From Steinernema hermaphroditum (Eukaryota > Nematoda > Chromadorea > Rhabditida > Steinernematidae), in contig CM059624.1 of NCBI GenBank assembly GCA_030435675.1, positions 3,186,769 through 3,250,768 of the forward strand: a stretch of DNA of 64,000 bases. Direction: 5' to 3'. Numbering within the stretch: position 1 is the stretch's first letter; each line of letters opens with the position of its first letter. The position numbers were made by a program, and so were the translations under genes. The notes beneath the pieces were generated by a model that was given only the letters and a program-made list of their open reading frames with translations, was not told the DNA's origin and did no database searches. Positions 43,535 through 53,880 of the stretch are shown piece by piece.

Positions 43535-45685
43535 CCTTGGTTCCAAGATGAAAGCGTTTGTGTGCGTTGTGTGTTCAAAGGACAAACGGACATGTGTGCA
43601 CCGCGTGTTCGTTTGGCGATTGCATTGGGAATCTTCTGCTTTATAGTTTGCATTGTTTTTTGTATTATGAGTGTTCTAATAATGGCAGGGAAAGATAGTC
43701 AATGGTAAGAAGAACACCATAGGGAAGCGCTCTTTTTTGCTATCGGTTCTTATCAGTTCATACGTGAGGCCTTCCAAAAAGTGGTGTGAGAAACATGTGC
43801 ATATGCATGCTATCGGCTCACTTCATGAGAATTGACTGTTTGCATTCAAGATGGACAATGTAAAGGTTGCCTTTGATGTGCTGATGAATGACCTTCCAGC
43901 AGCTTTCCTACTAAGTAAAATAACTCAAAAAATGAAAAAAAAATATGTGTGTTCTTTATATAGTAGTAGGCCATCTTGTGTCGGCTGGCGGCGCAGACAG
44001 TCTTAGTAGGTGGCACGGGGAAGTCTCATGGCGATGGCGAGCTACTTGATCAAGCGGATGGAACACGAACGATGCCATTTGTTTTATTGCGATCAGATAT
44101 CCAAAATTTCGGAGCCGAAACTTTAGTCCGATGGCAATCATAGAAACTTAGGCATGTGCAGTTCTTTTCGACACTGTGAGTTGGAACAGTTGCTGGTGAC
44201 AGAGAAATTTAAAGCGAATGAACGCTCAGTAGCAACGATTGGGTTTCTGTCTATCAAGAGACAATGAATGTGCAATTTCATGCACAATGACGGCTTTAAA
44301 ACCTAAGTACGATGGTGGTTTTAAAACCTAACAGCCTATTCTAACAGTCGCCATTCCCATTCTTCTACTCCTTTGAAAAGGTCTTCGGTATTAGCATTCG
44401 GTTTGTCGACGCATCGCTGCAGGAACACTTCTCAACATCCAATACAAATTACTGTGTGAAATTGCGAACAATTCCCATGGACTAGTTCGTTGTTTACGTC
44501 TGTCCCCTAATGTGTGAGGCGACTGCGACGCGACGCGCGCATTGCTTTCAATGGCGCTGTGACCGGTCGCCGACTATCGATTGCGACCATTCGCCGTCGC
44601 CTAGTGTGCATTCGGCGACTGTCGCACGGACGAACTGCGTCGTCCGTCGTCTCGTCCCGCGCTCTAATCCTGTTCAGAGTATGCTCGTTTGATTTTGTGT
44701 GTCCGGACACATTTCTATGCGATTTAAAGGAACATGTCGTTGAGTCGTAAAGAACTCGTGGCATAATTTATAATTTTCATCGCTTCAGTTCTCTTTAGTT
44801 TTGTGTTTTGAAATAAGCGCGCTGCGCGACCGATATCAAACGCTCAAAACAGAGATCTGTAGACCTTTAAAAACTCGATTCTCTTAAGGCAGCTTGCTAT
44901 CGTGTATGAAACCTATAATGCTTTCCGTCGACAGTCACATACAGACCTATTCGAACACTTTCGATAAAAGTTGAATTTCGTGAGTTCCTTCATGCGTTAG
45001 TGGTCAGGGTTAGTGCGCTAACATATCTAAAATTCCACCACCATGACAGTTCCAGATAACGAAGTGACTATGCCGATAGTTCGTTCATCTTCCTGAACTG
45101 TGTTTTGAGATGTTGTTAAGATAAGGAACTTGTTTCGGAAGGTGCAAGAAATTTACACCATTTTATAAAGTTAGCATCCACAATATGTAATTTTGTATCC
45201 TTATTACACGGCAGGCGGTTAAAATGGCGGTTAAAAGCAGTGATGCCAGTCGCGTTGAGAACCCATGTCTAAGTTTAAGTTCTCCATGGGAAGTCCAAAT
45301 TCGACTCCTGCGGGTTCTTGAGTGCTAGTCCAAGTCCAAATCGAGTCTAGGTCTTACACTGACAAGGTGGGGTACCGCCGGAATTGTTTTATTTTCTAGT
45401 TTTGTTATGTCAACAAGTAAGTTCTCAGGCTGGGGTGGCTCAGGTCCTACCATGATGATATCGGGTTCTGCCACAAACTCGGACTCGCCCGTTGAGGAGT
45501 TCAAATAAAGGATCGCTAAGCGTAAGAATTAAAGGCGTTGGCAGAGTCGGATTTCAATATTACCTCCTGTGAACATAAACCGAACGTTGCTCTGGGACAT
45601 CCACTCAATGATTTTTCGATTGCGCGATATTTCACCTGCTTTCTATCTATTATACACGGACACTTTGCAGAACGTACCGCTTACA
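43535..45685. other. 2.1 kb intergenic, nothing recognised
   Basis: Contains a CpG-rich patch at 44515-44670 (GCGACGCGACGCGCGC, TCGGCGACTGTCGC) and otherwise no credible exons. Confidence 0.4.
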
Positions 45686-46521
45686 ATGGATTGCGACGCT
45701 TCCGTTGAAAACATCGCCCGACCTCTAAGCAGCGAAGAAAACAAAGACGTACATCGTACGCTGCTGTCACTTATCGAGGAGCGCCCCATTATCTGGAAAA
45801 TTCAAGACGACACTAAACCGTACAGAGAACTCCGTCGCGAAGCCTATGCTGAAGTGGCCAGAGAACTGAATGCTCAATTCGATTTGAGCTACGATGGTAC
45901 GTTGAAAATACATAATCCACTCTATCTAAACAGGTCGTTTTAGTGGACATCGTAAAAGACAAATTCAAGAAAATGAAGTATTCCCTGAAGAGACATAATA
46001 CTCTAAAAGGCAAAGCGGTGGCTTCTGGAAATATAGACAAACGCCTCAGGACTCCGTACCGATATGCAGCTGAGATGGAGTTTCTTGAGAACAGCGGTGA
46101 GACGACAAATGGGTATGAGGATCTGCTAGTGAACTTATCGAACTGTCTTCCCTTCAGAACTCTTATGGATTTATTTAACGAAGAAGCGATGCTTGATTTC
46201 GCCGAAGACAGCAAGCCAATACCATCGACAACCTCCGGATCTCCACAAGTGGAAGACGATTTCGATGAGCCCCGAGCGAAGAGGAGAAGACAACAGCATG
46301 AAGCATCGAACGATTTGAATGCCGCTGCAGAAAGACGATCATTTGACGAAGGCAGAATGGGAAGTATTGCACAGCTGGACAGAAATGAGACGAGATGTTT
46401 CGCTGACTACATCTCTTCATGTGTTGAATCCGTCCAAGCAAGAGACCCCCTGCTGGCGATTCAAATGAAACACGATCTCATCGATATGTGTTTAAACTTT
46501 CAACGCCGATCTTTGTCATGA
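45686..46521 (+). CDS. MADF-BESS domain protein, 2 exons, 262 aa
   Basis: Exons 45686-45896 and 45944-46521 join in phase (47-nt intron). The ATG lies 15 bases behind CACTTTGCAG, a likely trans-splice site; an earlier in-frame ATG at 45608 is less likely. About residues 18-105 form a MADF domain (LLSLIEERPIIWKIQDD, YRELRREAYAEVARELN, VDIVKDKFKKMKYSLKRH). A basic AKRRRQQ patch follows, and near the end is a BESS-like motif (CFADYISSCVESVQARDPLL). MADF-BESS proteins are Myb-like DNA-binding regulators; some derive from transposases. The target is unknown. Confidence 0.8.
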
Positions 46522-46614
46522 AGTTCCTTTTGTTCCAGTGCTTTATGATATAAAACAAGTTAAATAACAGGCGTCCATTTTATGATATATGACATCGGAC
46601 ATCGGTACGTGACA

Positions 46615-47098
46615 ACTCGCCGCCGCCAACTCGCCGCCGACCAACTCGCCGCGAGCGAAATATACTGGAATTGCGCCGGCTACCACTTAGCACATCCAGA
46701 TACTTGCGGTTGATTCTAGCTTAATCTACGCGTTATTTGAAGAGAAATTTTCGGAGAATTAGTGAATATCTACAAAATTCAATTTTCTATATGATCGCTC
46801 ACTATATGTTCAACTAATACGTTCGGGATCGCTTAAAATCAACAGGCTTCAGCCTAAGCCAGAACTTAAGAGAAGCCGGGGTTTGCCGAAGCCAGCATGA
46901 CAACAGGGCTCGCTTAAAATCAATAGGCCTAGTCCTACGCTTGAGCCTAAGCCAAGCCTGGATGTTAGGCCGCACGCAAAATGAATGAGGGGCTCGCTTC
47001 GCTGGCTCACAATCTCAAATATCGCCAGAACTTGGTCGGTATTGGATAAGGACTTGGATCAGTTGTCCTCTTTACAGGTTTGGCGGCGATGAATTGTC
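46615..47098. repeat. Dispersed repeat R1, copy 2
   Basis: AACTCGCCGCC is repeated three times at its start, then ATATACTGGAATT, TTCTAGCTTAATCTACGC, AATTAGTGAATATCTAC, GGATCGCTTAAAATCAA and GCCTAAGCCAAGCCTGGATG in the order seen at 14766-15125, with an internal duplication of the CTTAAAATCAA..GGCCTA part. Ends with TTGTCCTCTTTACAGG. Confidence 0.6.
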
Positions 47099-47786
47099 GT
47101 GTTTTGATCGGACATAACCAACTCGATCCGGAATTTCTGGTAGTTAAACCAGAACTCTAAACTTTCTAATGCCCGAGCCTAGATCAACTTAAACCTGAAC
47201 AATGCGTTGAAAAATCGATGTTGTCCGACCATAATTGTCGCCGCAAGAGAGTGCGGCGATGATCTTAAACAACTTTTCCAATGCGTTAAAGTGCAGTGTG
47301 TTCGATGAACAGGACCAGCCACAGCAGTCGCATAACTCTCCTAACAAACACACCGCCGTACTACATAGGCGTCACAGTAAAAAGACAGCTCAATAAGGTG
47401 AAAAATGTCGATTGAAAAAGGTCTAATACCGCGTTTGTATGAAAAAACTAACTCTCTTCTATCTCTCGTAATTCATGACTTCACCCCCAGAACAACTCTA
47501 TATTCTAAGGAAACCCCCAATGGAGCTCACATAGTTCCGAATACCGCTTACTTCATACGTGTCGTAATCACATCGATAAGCAAAAATGTGGTTAAGACAA
47601 AGGGGTAAAAAATTGAACCAGAACATTTTTTGATTCATAAGCTCATACGGCTCGAGAGGTTTGTTCGTTACATGATAGGAGGGCTCCGGCTTTTTTACGG
47701 TGAGCACCCTCAGTGCACCGATACTGTTCACGTATACATCGCTGGTTTGCATCATTGTTTTATTTCGTGATTAATATGATTAGTAA
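47099..47786. other. Intergenic with an unassigned ORF
   Basis: A minus-strand ORF of 85 codons at 47498-47755 has plausible composition but no domain or splice context. Confidence 0.3.
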
Positions 47787-48458
47787 TTATACAAAAAGCT
47801 CATTTTTTCCTACATATAGTTGTTCTTCATGATGGCACTTCCGAAAGTGTCTGCGACATTCCTGCAGCGCACCCATGGCGAAAAACGTAAAGACAATGTA
47901 ACAGAGCAGTAATAATGAGTACATGCCTTGAATAACGTGGCCCTTCATATCTTAAACATTTTCCTATCAAACCCACTTCTTTTCTACTGATACCTTGGTC
48001 CTCGAGTTGTTCATTTCCATCGAACCAGTGATAGTTCTGAATAAAGTACCGAATATTCCACTGATTGGTGATCGAGAAGAAGAGACAAACGAACGCGTAA
48101 ATTTGAAATACAATCTGAAAGTAATACGAGTGGAGATGGCTCAAAATGGTGGCAAACCAAGAAATTGAGGTAGATCGACAAGAAGAACCCTATCTTCCTG
48201 AGAACGGCGACCATGAGAAACACAGAGAGAGTTGATTGAAGACCAGCATAGATGAGAAAGGCAGCTTGCAAGTCGTTGGGCAGCTTTCCAAAGAACACAA
48301 GCGCTAAGACTACATATACGAACAATATATGGATTAAGGAGCAAATTTTAATTATGGTCTGTAAAGAAGGCTTAGGCTAACTTAGTAATTCTCACAAGAA
48401 ATACCGTAATTTCCAATTTCTCACTGCAGCAGGATAACTCAAGACGTTCCATTCGCAT
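47787..48458 (-). CDS. Four-helix membrane protein, 4 exons, 179 aa
   Basis: Exons 48405-48458, 48158-48358, 47994-48114 and 47787-47950 join in phase to 179 codons plus TAA, with introns of 43-46 nt. After a hydrophilic start (MRMERLELSCCSEKLEIT) there are four hydrophobic segments: CSLIHILFVYVVLALVFF, AAFLIYAGLQSTLSVFLMV, IVFQIYAFVCLFFSI and YSLLLLCYIVFTFFAMGAL. The tail is polar (ECRRHFRKCHHEEQLYV). Same layout as the genes at 2586, 58114 and 60600. Function unknown. Confidence 0.75.
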
Positions 48459-48646
48459 GAAAAATGTGATGAAAGAATGGAAGAAAACTTGAAAGTGAAT
48501 GTCAACAACATTAGGAAGGAAGAGTGCTTTCAACGCGAAACAAGTTTTTGATGCTATTCCAGTCTCATCAAAGATATTGTTGAGAAAAAAAATGCTAAAA
48601 AAGAATGCCTAGCTGATAAAGCTATCATGAATGGATTTCTATTTTG

Positions 48647-48997
48647 AGCTGACAAGGAGAGGTCCCAAACTGTCCCACGTCGATTCGGCTGAAATTTTGC
48701 GTCGAGGATATCATGCCAGAGTGTAGCAGAACCTGATAGGTTTCATCGGTGAATGGCGAGTTTTAAACTATAGTTCATAGTGGATTTTGTTCTCTGTAGC
48801 TGCAAGGTCCTAACACGATATCCCTGATGGCACGAAAGATACGGTGGTCTTATCAAATTCTTGATCATTTCTCTGAGGTTTTGTGAGGCCATTCACCGAC
48901 GTAACCTATCAAGCATTGCTACACTCTGGCATGCCAATCTCCATGCCAAATTTCAGCTAAATTGGCGTGGGACAGTTTGGGACCTTTCGTTGTGAGA
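48647..48997. mobile_element. Fold-back MITE with about 100-bp arms
   Basis: The left arm (from GGTCCCAAACTGTCCCACG at 48661 to GGTGAATGGC) is matched in inverted order by the right arm ending GTGGGACAGTTTGGGACC at 48984, about 80% alike over 97 nt; both share CATGCCAGAGTGTAGCA. No ORF. The arms could pair into a long hairpin RNA. Confidence 0.7.
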
Positions 48998-49141
48998 GAT
49001 TTCTTTTTTTCTGTTTATTTAGCACTCTCTTAGCTCTATCTAACCCTCACCTGTGCTTATCCACAAACAACGACATCAGAGGAAATCACTCCAAATAAGA
49101 CAAAGAAATCGACTAATATTTTTTGACCCCAAACCCTTTAT

Positions 49142-49560
49142 CCCCTATATATAAATGGAGAACCGACGGGTCCGTTGGACTGTTTGTGTGTGTGTGTGTT
49201 TTTCCGTGAGCACGGGGAAAACACCCACACAAAATAAGGACCCCGAGGGGAACCGAACCCGGCACCGCCCGCTTACAAACGAAGCACGTTCGCAATGAGC
49301 CACACAAGCAGTTGAGATGGTAGCGCTATACTTCCACCATATCTCTGGGGACGCAAGGCTTTGCGTTTCCTTACAGTTTTTGTGCCGTTTTTAGCGTATT
49401 TCTTAGCTTTGCAGTTTTTTGGACAACTTCAGTCATTTGCATGAACACCAATCTTGCCGCCCGCAGGGCTACAGTTTTTTTGGCCCCAAATTCAGCCCTT
49501 TGCATGAGCACCTAATTGGCTTTTAGTACCTGGAGGGCGCGAATTCGCGCGCAGCCGGGT
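49142..49560 (-). mobile_element. tRNA-derived SINE-like repeat R2, copy 3
   Basis: Same arrangement as 33069-33574: CCTATATATAAATGGAG, GT tract, GGAACCGAACCCGGCACC, AATGAGCCACAC, then CTTGCCGCCCGCAGGGCTA and the GCGCGAATTCGCGC palindrome near the end, but with fewer internal repeats. Confidence 0.65.
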
Positions 49561-49936
49561 TCATGTTCTATGAACGAGGGATCGGCTTTTGCCCATGAAG
49601 TGGGCTGCTGTCAAAACTGGGAATAATAGGCAATATAATAAGCGTATATGTATGTTCAGAAACTACTACTTAAATCATCGGCCATTTTCATGGATCAACC
49701 CAAAAAAGGCGAGCACCGAATTCCCCTGTTCCGCAAACGCCTCGAGAACTAGAAGATCCGTCTCCATTTCCGGAGGTTTCGCCGATCCGCGCCGCCACCG
49801 CTTCGACATCAACGCCACACCAGGGACCACTGCAAGCAGCATCCTGTGTTCGCCTATTTTCGATGCCATGCAAGGCGAAAGCTTCTGATTCATAAAACAA
49901 AGTTAGAGCATATACAATATACAGCTGCTGCCTAGG

Positions 49937-50917
49937 TCACTCAGATCTAAGCATGTGACGAAAATAGACAATCAGCGAATCACCTTTAATAACGATCTTC
50001 ATAAATCTTTCCTTGTCGGTTGGATGCTTTTCCTCCCATACCCATGCTCCGCAACGGTCTTGTTGATATGGAACACCCAACCCGTAGGTACGTGAAATTT
50101 CCACGGTGGGCATTTCCTGCCATTGCCATTCGCGTTTCATTTGATCCCTCCATGTGTTGATTGCGCCATCTGGAACCGAATGAAATTCCACTTTCTGAGT
50201 AAGGAGTTCAATCATTTGGCGCTCTCTCCAGGCTTTAATTGCGGCATTGACGACTTGTGGTGCTCCATTTGTAGAGGATCGGAAGCACAACCATTCAAAG
50301 TTCGGTTGACTCACGAATTCGCAAAGCATATGAGTTAATTGCACATCCTGTTCCGCTGACAGTGTGGCAAATCCACAATCAAACTTTCGAAATCTCCTTG
50401 CTTTCAGCAGCCCAATAATTGCTTCCAGGGTTTCCGTTCGTACCAGCAATTGCTCTGCAGTTAAAAAGCAATCCAAGTTGCTGGGCAGGTCGCCAATGAT
50501 GTTGATTCTGAGTTCGTCATACAAGCGAGTAAACAAGCTATGGTAGTCATGGTCGGAACGGCAGTTATATATCCTTTTCATTCGCCTAACAAGTTCTCCG
50601 TCTTTGAGCTGATCAACGTCGACGAGTTTCTGTTCCCGTTTTCCGGATTGCAGGGCAGTCCTGGTAAAATCTACACCAAAGACGTTGGTGTTCATCGCTG
50701 CACCAAAGGTGAGGTAAGAATAGTTCCTCGCAATCGCACCCCAAGGGCCTTTCATAGTGATGAGGTTGTCAAAGAGGCCTTGTTCACAGGACTGCGGATT
50801 TCGATTCTCGTCCATAATGTCTCTGATTATGTCGTTTGGCAGGTGGGCAAAATCGTTAGGTAAATCAGGAAGTTCTTTCTTGGCGATGCAGTTGAACACA
50901 GATCGGAGTTTAACCAT
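49937..50917 (-). CDS. F-box-like family protein 6, 326 aa
   Basis: Single exon; ATG at 50917 ten bases behind TTTTTTCAG, a likely trans-splice site (the frame continues upstream but that part is probably outron). MVKLRSVFNCIAKKELPDLP leads to NDFAHLPNDIIRDIMDENRN and MKGPWGAIARNYSYL. A middle region with LLKARRFRKFDCGF and VVNAAIKAWRERQMIELL follows, and the C-terminal block is WVWEEKHPTDKERFMKI then LIVYFRHM. About 70% alike to protein 7 at 52491-53462; it has an extra insertion (EISRTYGLGVPYQQDRCG). Confidence 0.8.
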   Translation of the reverse strand: MVKLRSVFNCIAKKELPDLPNDFAHLPNDIIRDIMDENRNPQSCEQGLFDNLITMKGPWGAIARNYSYLTFGAAMNTNVFGVDFTRTALQSGKREQKLVDVDQLKDGELVRRMKRIYNCRSDHDYHSLFTRLYDELRINIIGDLPSNLDCFLTAEQLLVRTETLEAIIGLLKARRFRKFDCGFATLSAEQDVQLTHMLCEFVSQPNFEWLCFRSSTNGAPQVVNAAIKAWRERQMIELLTQKVEFHSVPDGAINTWRDQMKREWQWQEMPTVEISRTYGLGVPYQQDRCGAWVWEEKHPTDKERFMKIVIKGDSLIVYFRHMLRSE

Positions 50918-51344
50918 TTTGTAGAGTCTGAAAAAAGGGGTACTGGAATCTAGGGAAAAGAAGAGTTGTGCACACGATTTGTTCACATCACGAAACAAGA
51001 ATCAATTTGACAATTGTTTAGCGGCGAGGAAGCTGCACTTTACTTCGGTTGCTCACAATTAGGAAATGAAGGAAACGCCAAAGGCGACAGTGAAGTGGTC
51101 TGCCTTATCAGCAACGATTCAGTGATTCATTGTGTACACAAGAGCCCGTGACTGTTGGTAACAACCGAGTGTTACTCGTCCCCTATCAGTTCACAAGAAA
51201 CTGCTTAGCTGCTTTAAAATTACTCTTGTGTCACAGAACCGATGCTCATCACCAAGTGGACTCATTTATCAAACGGCCCTTTAGACTAGATGGAATAACT
51301 ACGAGAATAAAAAATACTGATCTTCAACTTCAGATCCACCCGGA

Positions 51345-51510
51345 TCATGGAATGGAGGCCTCCGAGCACGCGCCCGCTGGGAAGACCGAGGACACGCTGG
51401 AGGGACGACATCGTGAGGACAGTAGGAACCCAACGCTGGCAGAACCTCGCACGGACCGAAGATCTCTCGTCGTGGTGCTACCGAGGAGAGCAAACGTCTG
51501 AAGCTCAGGT
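51345..51510 (+). mobile_element. RTE-like LINE ORF2 C-terminal fragment
   Basis: Reads MEWRPPSTRPLGRPRTRWRD then DIVRTVGTQRWQNLARTED; the GRPxTRWxDD block and following Trp are diagnostic of the C-terminus of RTE-type reverse transcriptase proteins. Confidence 0.65.
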
Positions 51511-52139
51511 CCGAAGCTCCATTGTTTGAAGGGAATCGTCTCCACGGCAGAAGAACAAGAAGAAACTACAAACGAAGATGGTGATAACGTTGGGTGCAAC
51601 TATGTGTAAGCATATGATATTTACCATAAATCTGTAAATCAACTTCACAACGTGAAATGAGGCGGTACCGAATGATATGAATAGTCCGGCAAGGAAAACG
51701 CTTTCCACCCAGACCACGCTGGGTCATCATGATCGTCGCTTTCCCATCAAAGAATACCCGTTTCATAACCACCTCAGTCATTTAAGAAATAGAAAAATGG
51801 AGAACCGAGTAATAACAGCATGGACTAAAAAGTCTTTTAGCGAGGCGAAACAGGTATCGCGCTTATCGTCATCTACTTGGTCGAATGCGAAAGCACGGTC
51901 GTTACGTTTGGTCAGACAGCAGATAGCAAGAGGCAGTTCGAAGATCATGCTACATTGCGTTGGTTACAAAGTTTCATTAGCGAAATAAAGGTTCATATCC
52001 ATTGAGCTGGCCATGATACGAGAACTCAGTTTTTCTGCGATAATTATTCTTGACTCGAGATAATCTGATATGTTTGCATTTCCACTCATTGCTACTTCTC
52101 CGTAACAACGAGTTATGAAACTTCCGTGATCTTTCTAAC

Positions 52140-52330
52140 TTTTTCCATGGACTGAATGACGCTGCGGAGTCAGAGGAATCCTTCGTATACCTTGGCGAAG
52201 AAGTCCTAGTAGTGAGAAACCACTTGAAAGAAGTGGGACGAAGGATCCGCTGTGGGTGCAGTGTCTTCCGCAAATACCAAGACTTCGTATACAGTTCTGA
52301 TACGGTGGACAAGAAGGGTCTTTAGCCACT
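52140..52330 (+). mobile_element. RTE-like LINE ORF2 fragment (palm/thumb)
   Basis: Frame ESFVYLGEEVLVVRNHLKEV then RRIRCGCSVFRKY matches the YLGxE..N.L..EI..R...GW..F region of RTE reverse transcriptases. It ends in a TAG; sequence after it (GTTTGGCCGAACTATTGAG) recurs in decayed form at 54380-54450. Confidence 0.6.
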
Positions 52331-52490
52331 GCGTTTGGCCGAACTATTGAGAAACCAGGAATTCTCTGCCTGGGGTCTGGACTGAAGGACGTTCTGGTTT
52401 TCCGATTCTTGAGACACAGTTGTGTCGTTCGTCAGTAGTTAACAAAATAAAATGTATTTGCTGAGTGAACGAGATCGGTAATATGTTGTT

Positions 52491-53462
52491 TTATACATAA
52501 TTAATGCAACAATTTAAATATCCGCTGGGCATATGACCAAAATACACAGTCAGCGAACTGACATTGAATACACCTGGTCCAATCATGATGGTCATAAATC
52601 TTTCGTCGTCGGTTGGATGCTTTTCATTCAATACCCATGCTTCGCCACGGTCTTGCCACTGCCACTGCCGTGCATTTTCGCTTGCAAATTGAGCTTTCCA
52701 TGTGTTGATTTCACCACTTGCAACGCACAGAAATTTCACTTTCTGCGTTAGGACGTCAAACATTTGGCGGTCCCTCCAGGCTTTAATTGCGGCATTGACG
52801 ACTTGTAGTGCTCCATTTGTAGAGGTTCGGAAGCACAGCCATTCAAAGTTCGGTTGACTCACGAATTCGCAAAGCACATGCGTTAATTGCAGATCCTGCT
52901 CCGCCGACAGTGCCTCAAATCCACAAGCCAACTTTCGCAATCTCCTTGCTTTCAGCAGCTCAATAATGGCCTCCATAATTTCCGAGCGTCTCACCAGTTC
53001 TGCAGTTGAAACGCAATCCAAGTTGCTGAGCGGATTGCTAACGACGTTGATTCTGAGTTCGTCAAATAAGCAACGAAAAAAGCTATGGTAGTCATGGTCG
53101 GAACTGCAGTAATATGACATTTCCATTTGTCTAATTACTTCTCCATCTTTGAGCTCGCCATCGTCGACGACTTTATGTTCGCGTCTTCCGTATTGTAAGG
53201 AAGTCCTGACGAAATATATATTATGGAGGCTTCCGTATTCCTCTGTCCGACATTCTAGGTACGAATAGTTCATTGCAATCTCACTCCAAGGGCCTTTGAT
53301 ATTGATCAGGTTGTCAAAAAGGCCTTCTTTACAAGACTGCGGATTTCGATTCTGGTCCACAATGTCTCGAATGATGTCGGTTGACAGGTGGGCAAAATCG
53401 TTAGGTAGGTCAGGAAATTCTTTCTTAGAACAGCATTTGAATACAGATCGGAGTTTAAACAT
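52491..53462 (-). CDS. F-box-like family protein 7, 323 aa
   Basis: Single exon; ATG at 53462. MFKLRSVFKCCSKKEFPDLP, NDFAHLSTDIIRDIVDQNRN, IKGPWSEIAMNYSYL, LLKARRLRKLACGF, VVNAAIKAWRDRQMFDVL and WVLNEKHPTDDERFMTI. Tandem relative of protein 6 and closest to the pseudogene at 25355-25627. The last residues (SGYLNCCINYV) extend beyond the family end, as if a stop was lost. Confidence 0.8.
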   Translation of the reverse strand: MFKLRSVFKCCSKKEFPDLPNDFAHLSTDIIRDIVDQNRNPQSCKEGLFDNLINIKGPWSEIAMNYSYLECRTEEYGSLHNIYFVRTSLQYGRREHKVVDDGELKDGEVIRQMEMSYYCSSDHDYHSFFRCLFDELRINVVSNPLSNLDCVSTAELVRRSEIMEAIIELLKARRLRKLACGFEALSAEQDLQLTHVLCEFVSQPNFEWLCFRTSTNGALQVVNAAIKAWRDRQMFDVLTQKVKFLCVASGEINTWKAQFASENARQWQWQDRGEAWVLNEKHPTDDERFMTIMIGPGVFNVSSLTVYFGHMPSGYLNCCINYV

Positions 53463-53799
53463 TGTGTAAAATCTGAAAAGAGAGGAATTTGAGTCTTGGG
53501 AACCGAAGAGTTGTATACACAATTTGCTTTCACATCACGAAACAAGCGAAAGTGCGAATTTGTTAAGTTCACAGAAACGATTAAGCGGACAATTGTCTAG
53601 TATCCAGGCTAGGAAACAGCGATCATTTTGATCGCTCACAATTAGGAAATGGACGAAACGCCATCGCAATAGCTAATGTGACAGTGAAGTAATCTGCCTT
53701 ATCAGCAACGTTTCAGTGATTTTTTGTGTACACAAAAGCCCATGACTGTTGGTAACAACCGAGTTTTACTCATCCCCTATCTGTTCACAAGAGACTGCT

Positions 53800-53880
53800 C
53801 GATTTTGCGTCCTTCCGGCGGTGCTGTACGGCTCTGAAACATGGGCAATGAAGAAAACCGACAGCAAAAAGCTTGCGATT
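53800..53880 (+). mobile_element. RTE-like LINE fragment
   Basis: Reads FCVLPAVLYGSETWAMKKTD, the LPxLLYGxETW block of RTE/CR1-type reverse transcriptases. It starts exactly where similarity to the duplicated upstream region of protein 6 ends (near 53803), so it marks an insertion or a breakpoint. Confidence 0.65.

Noticed and set aside
44507..44764. CpG-rich overlapping ORFs
   Set aside because: Open frames follow from base composition; no start, splice or domain evidence.
47498..47755. 85-codon minus-strand ORF
   Set aside because: No context or domain; cannot be tied to the neighbouring membrane gene.
49589..49893. Open frames on both strands near 49.7 kb
   Set aside because: No recognised domain or splice structure.
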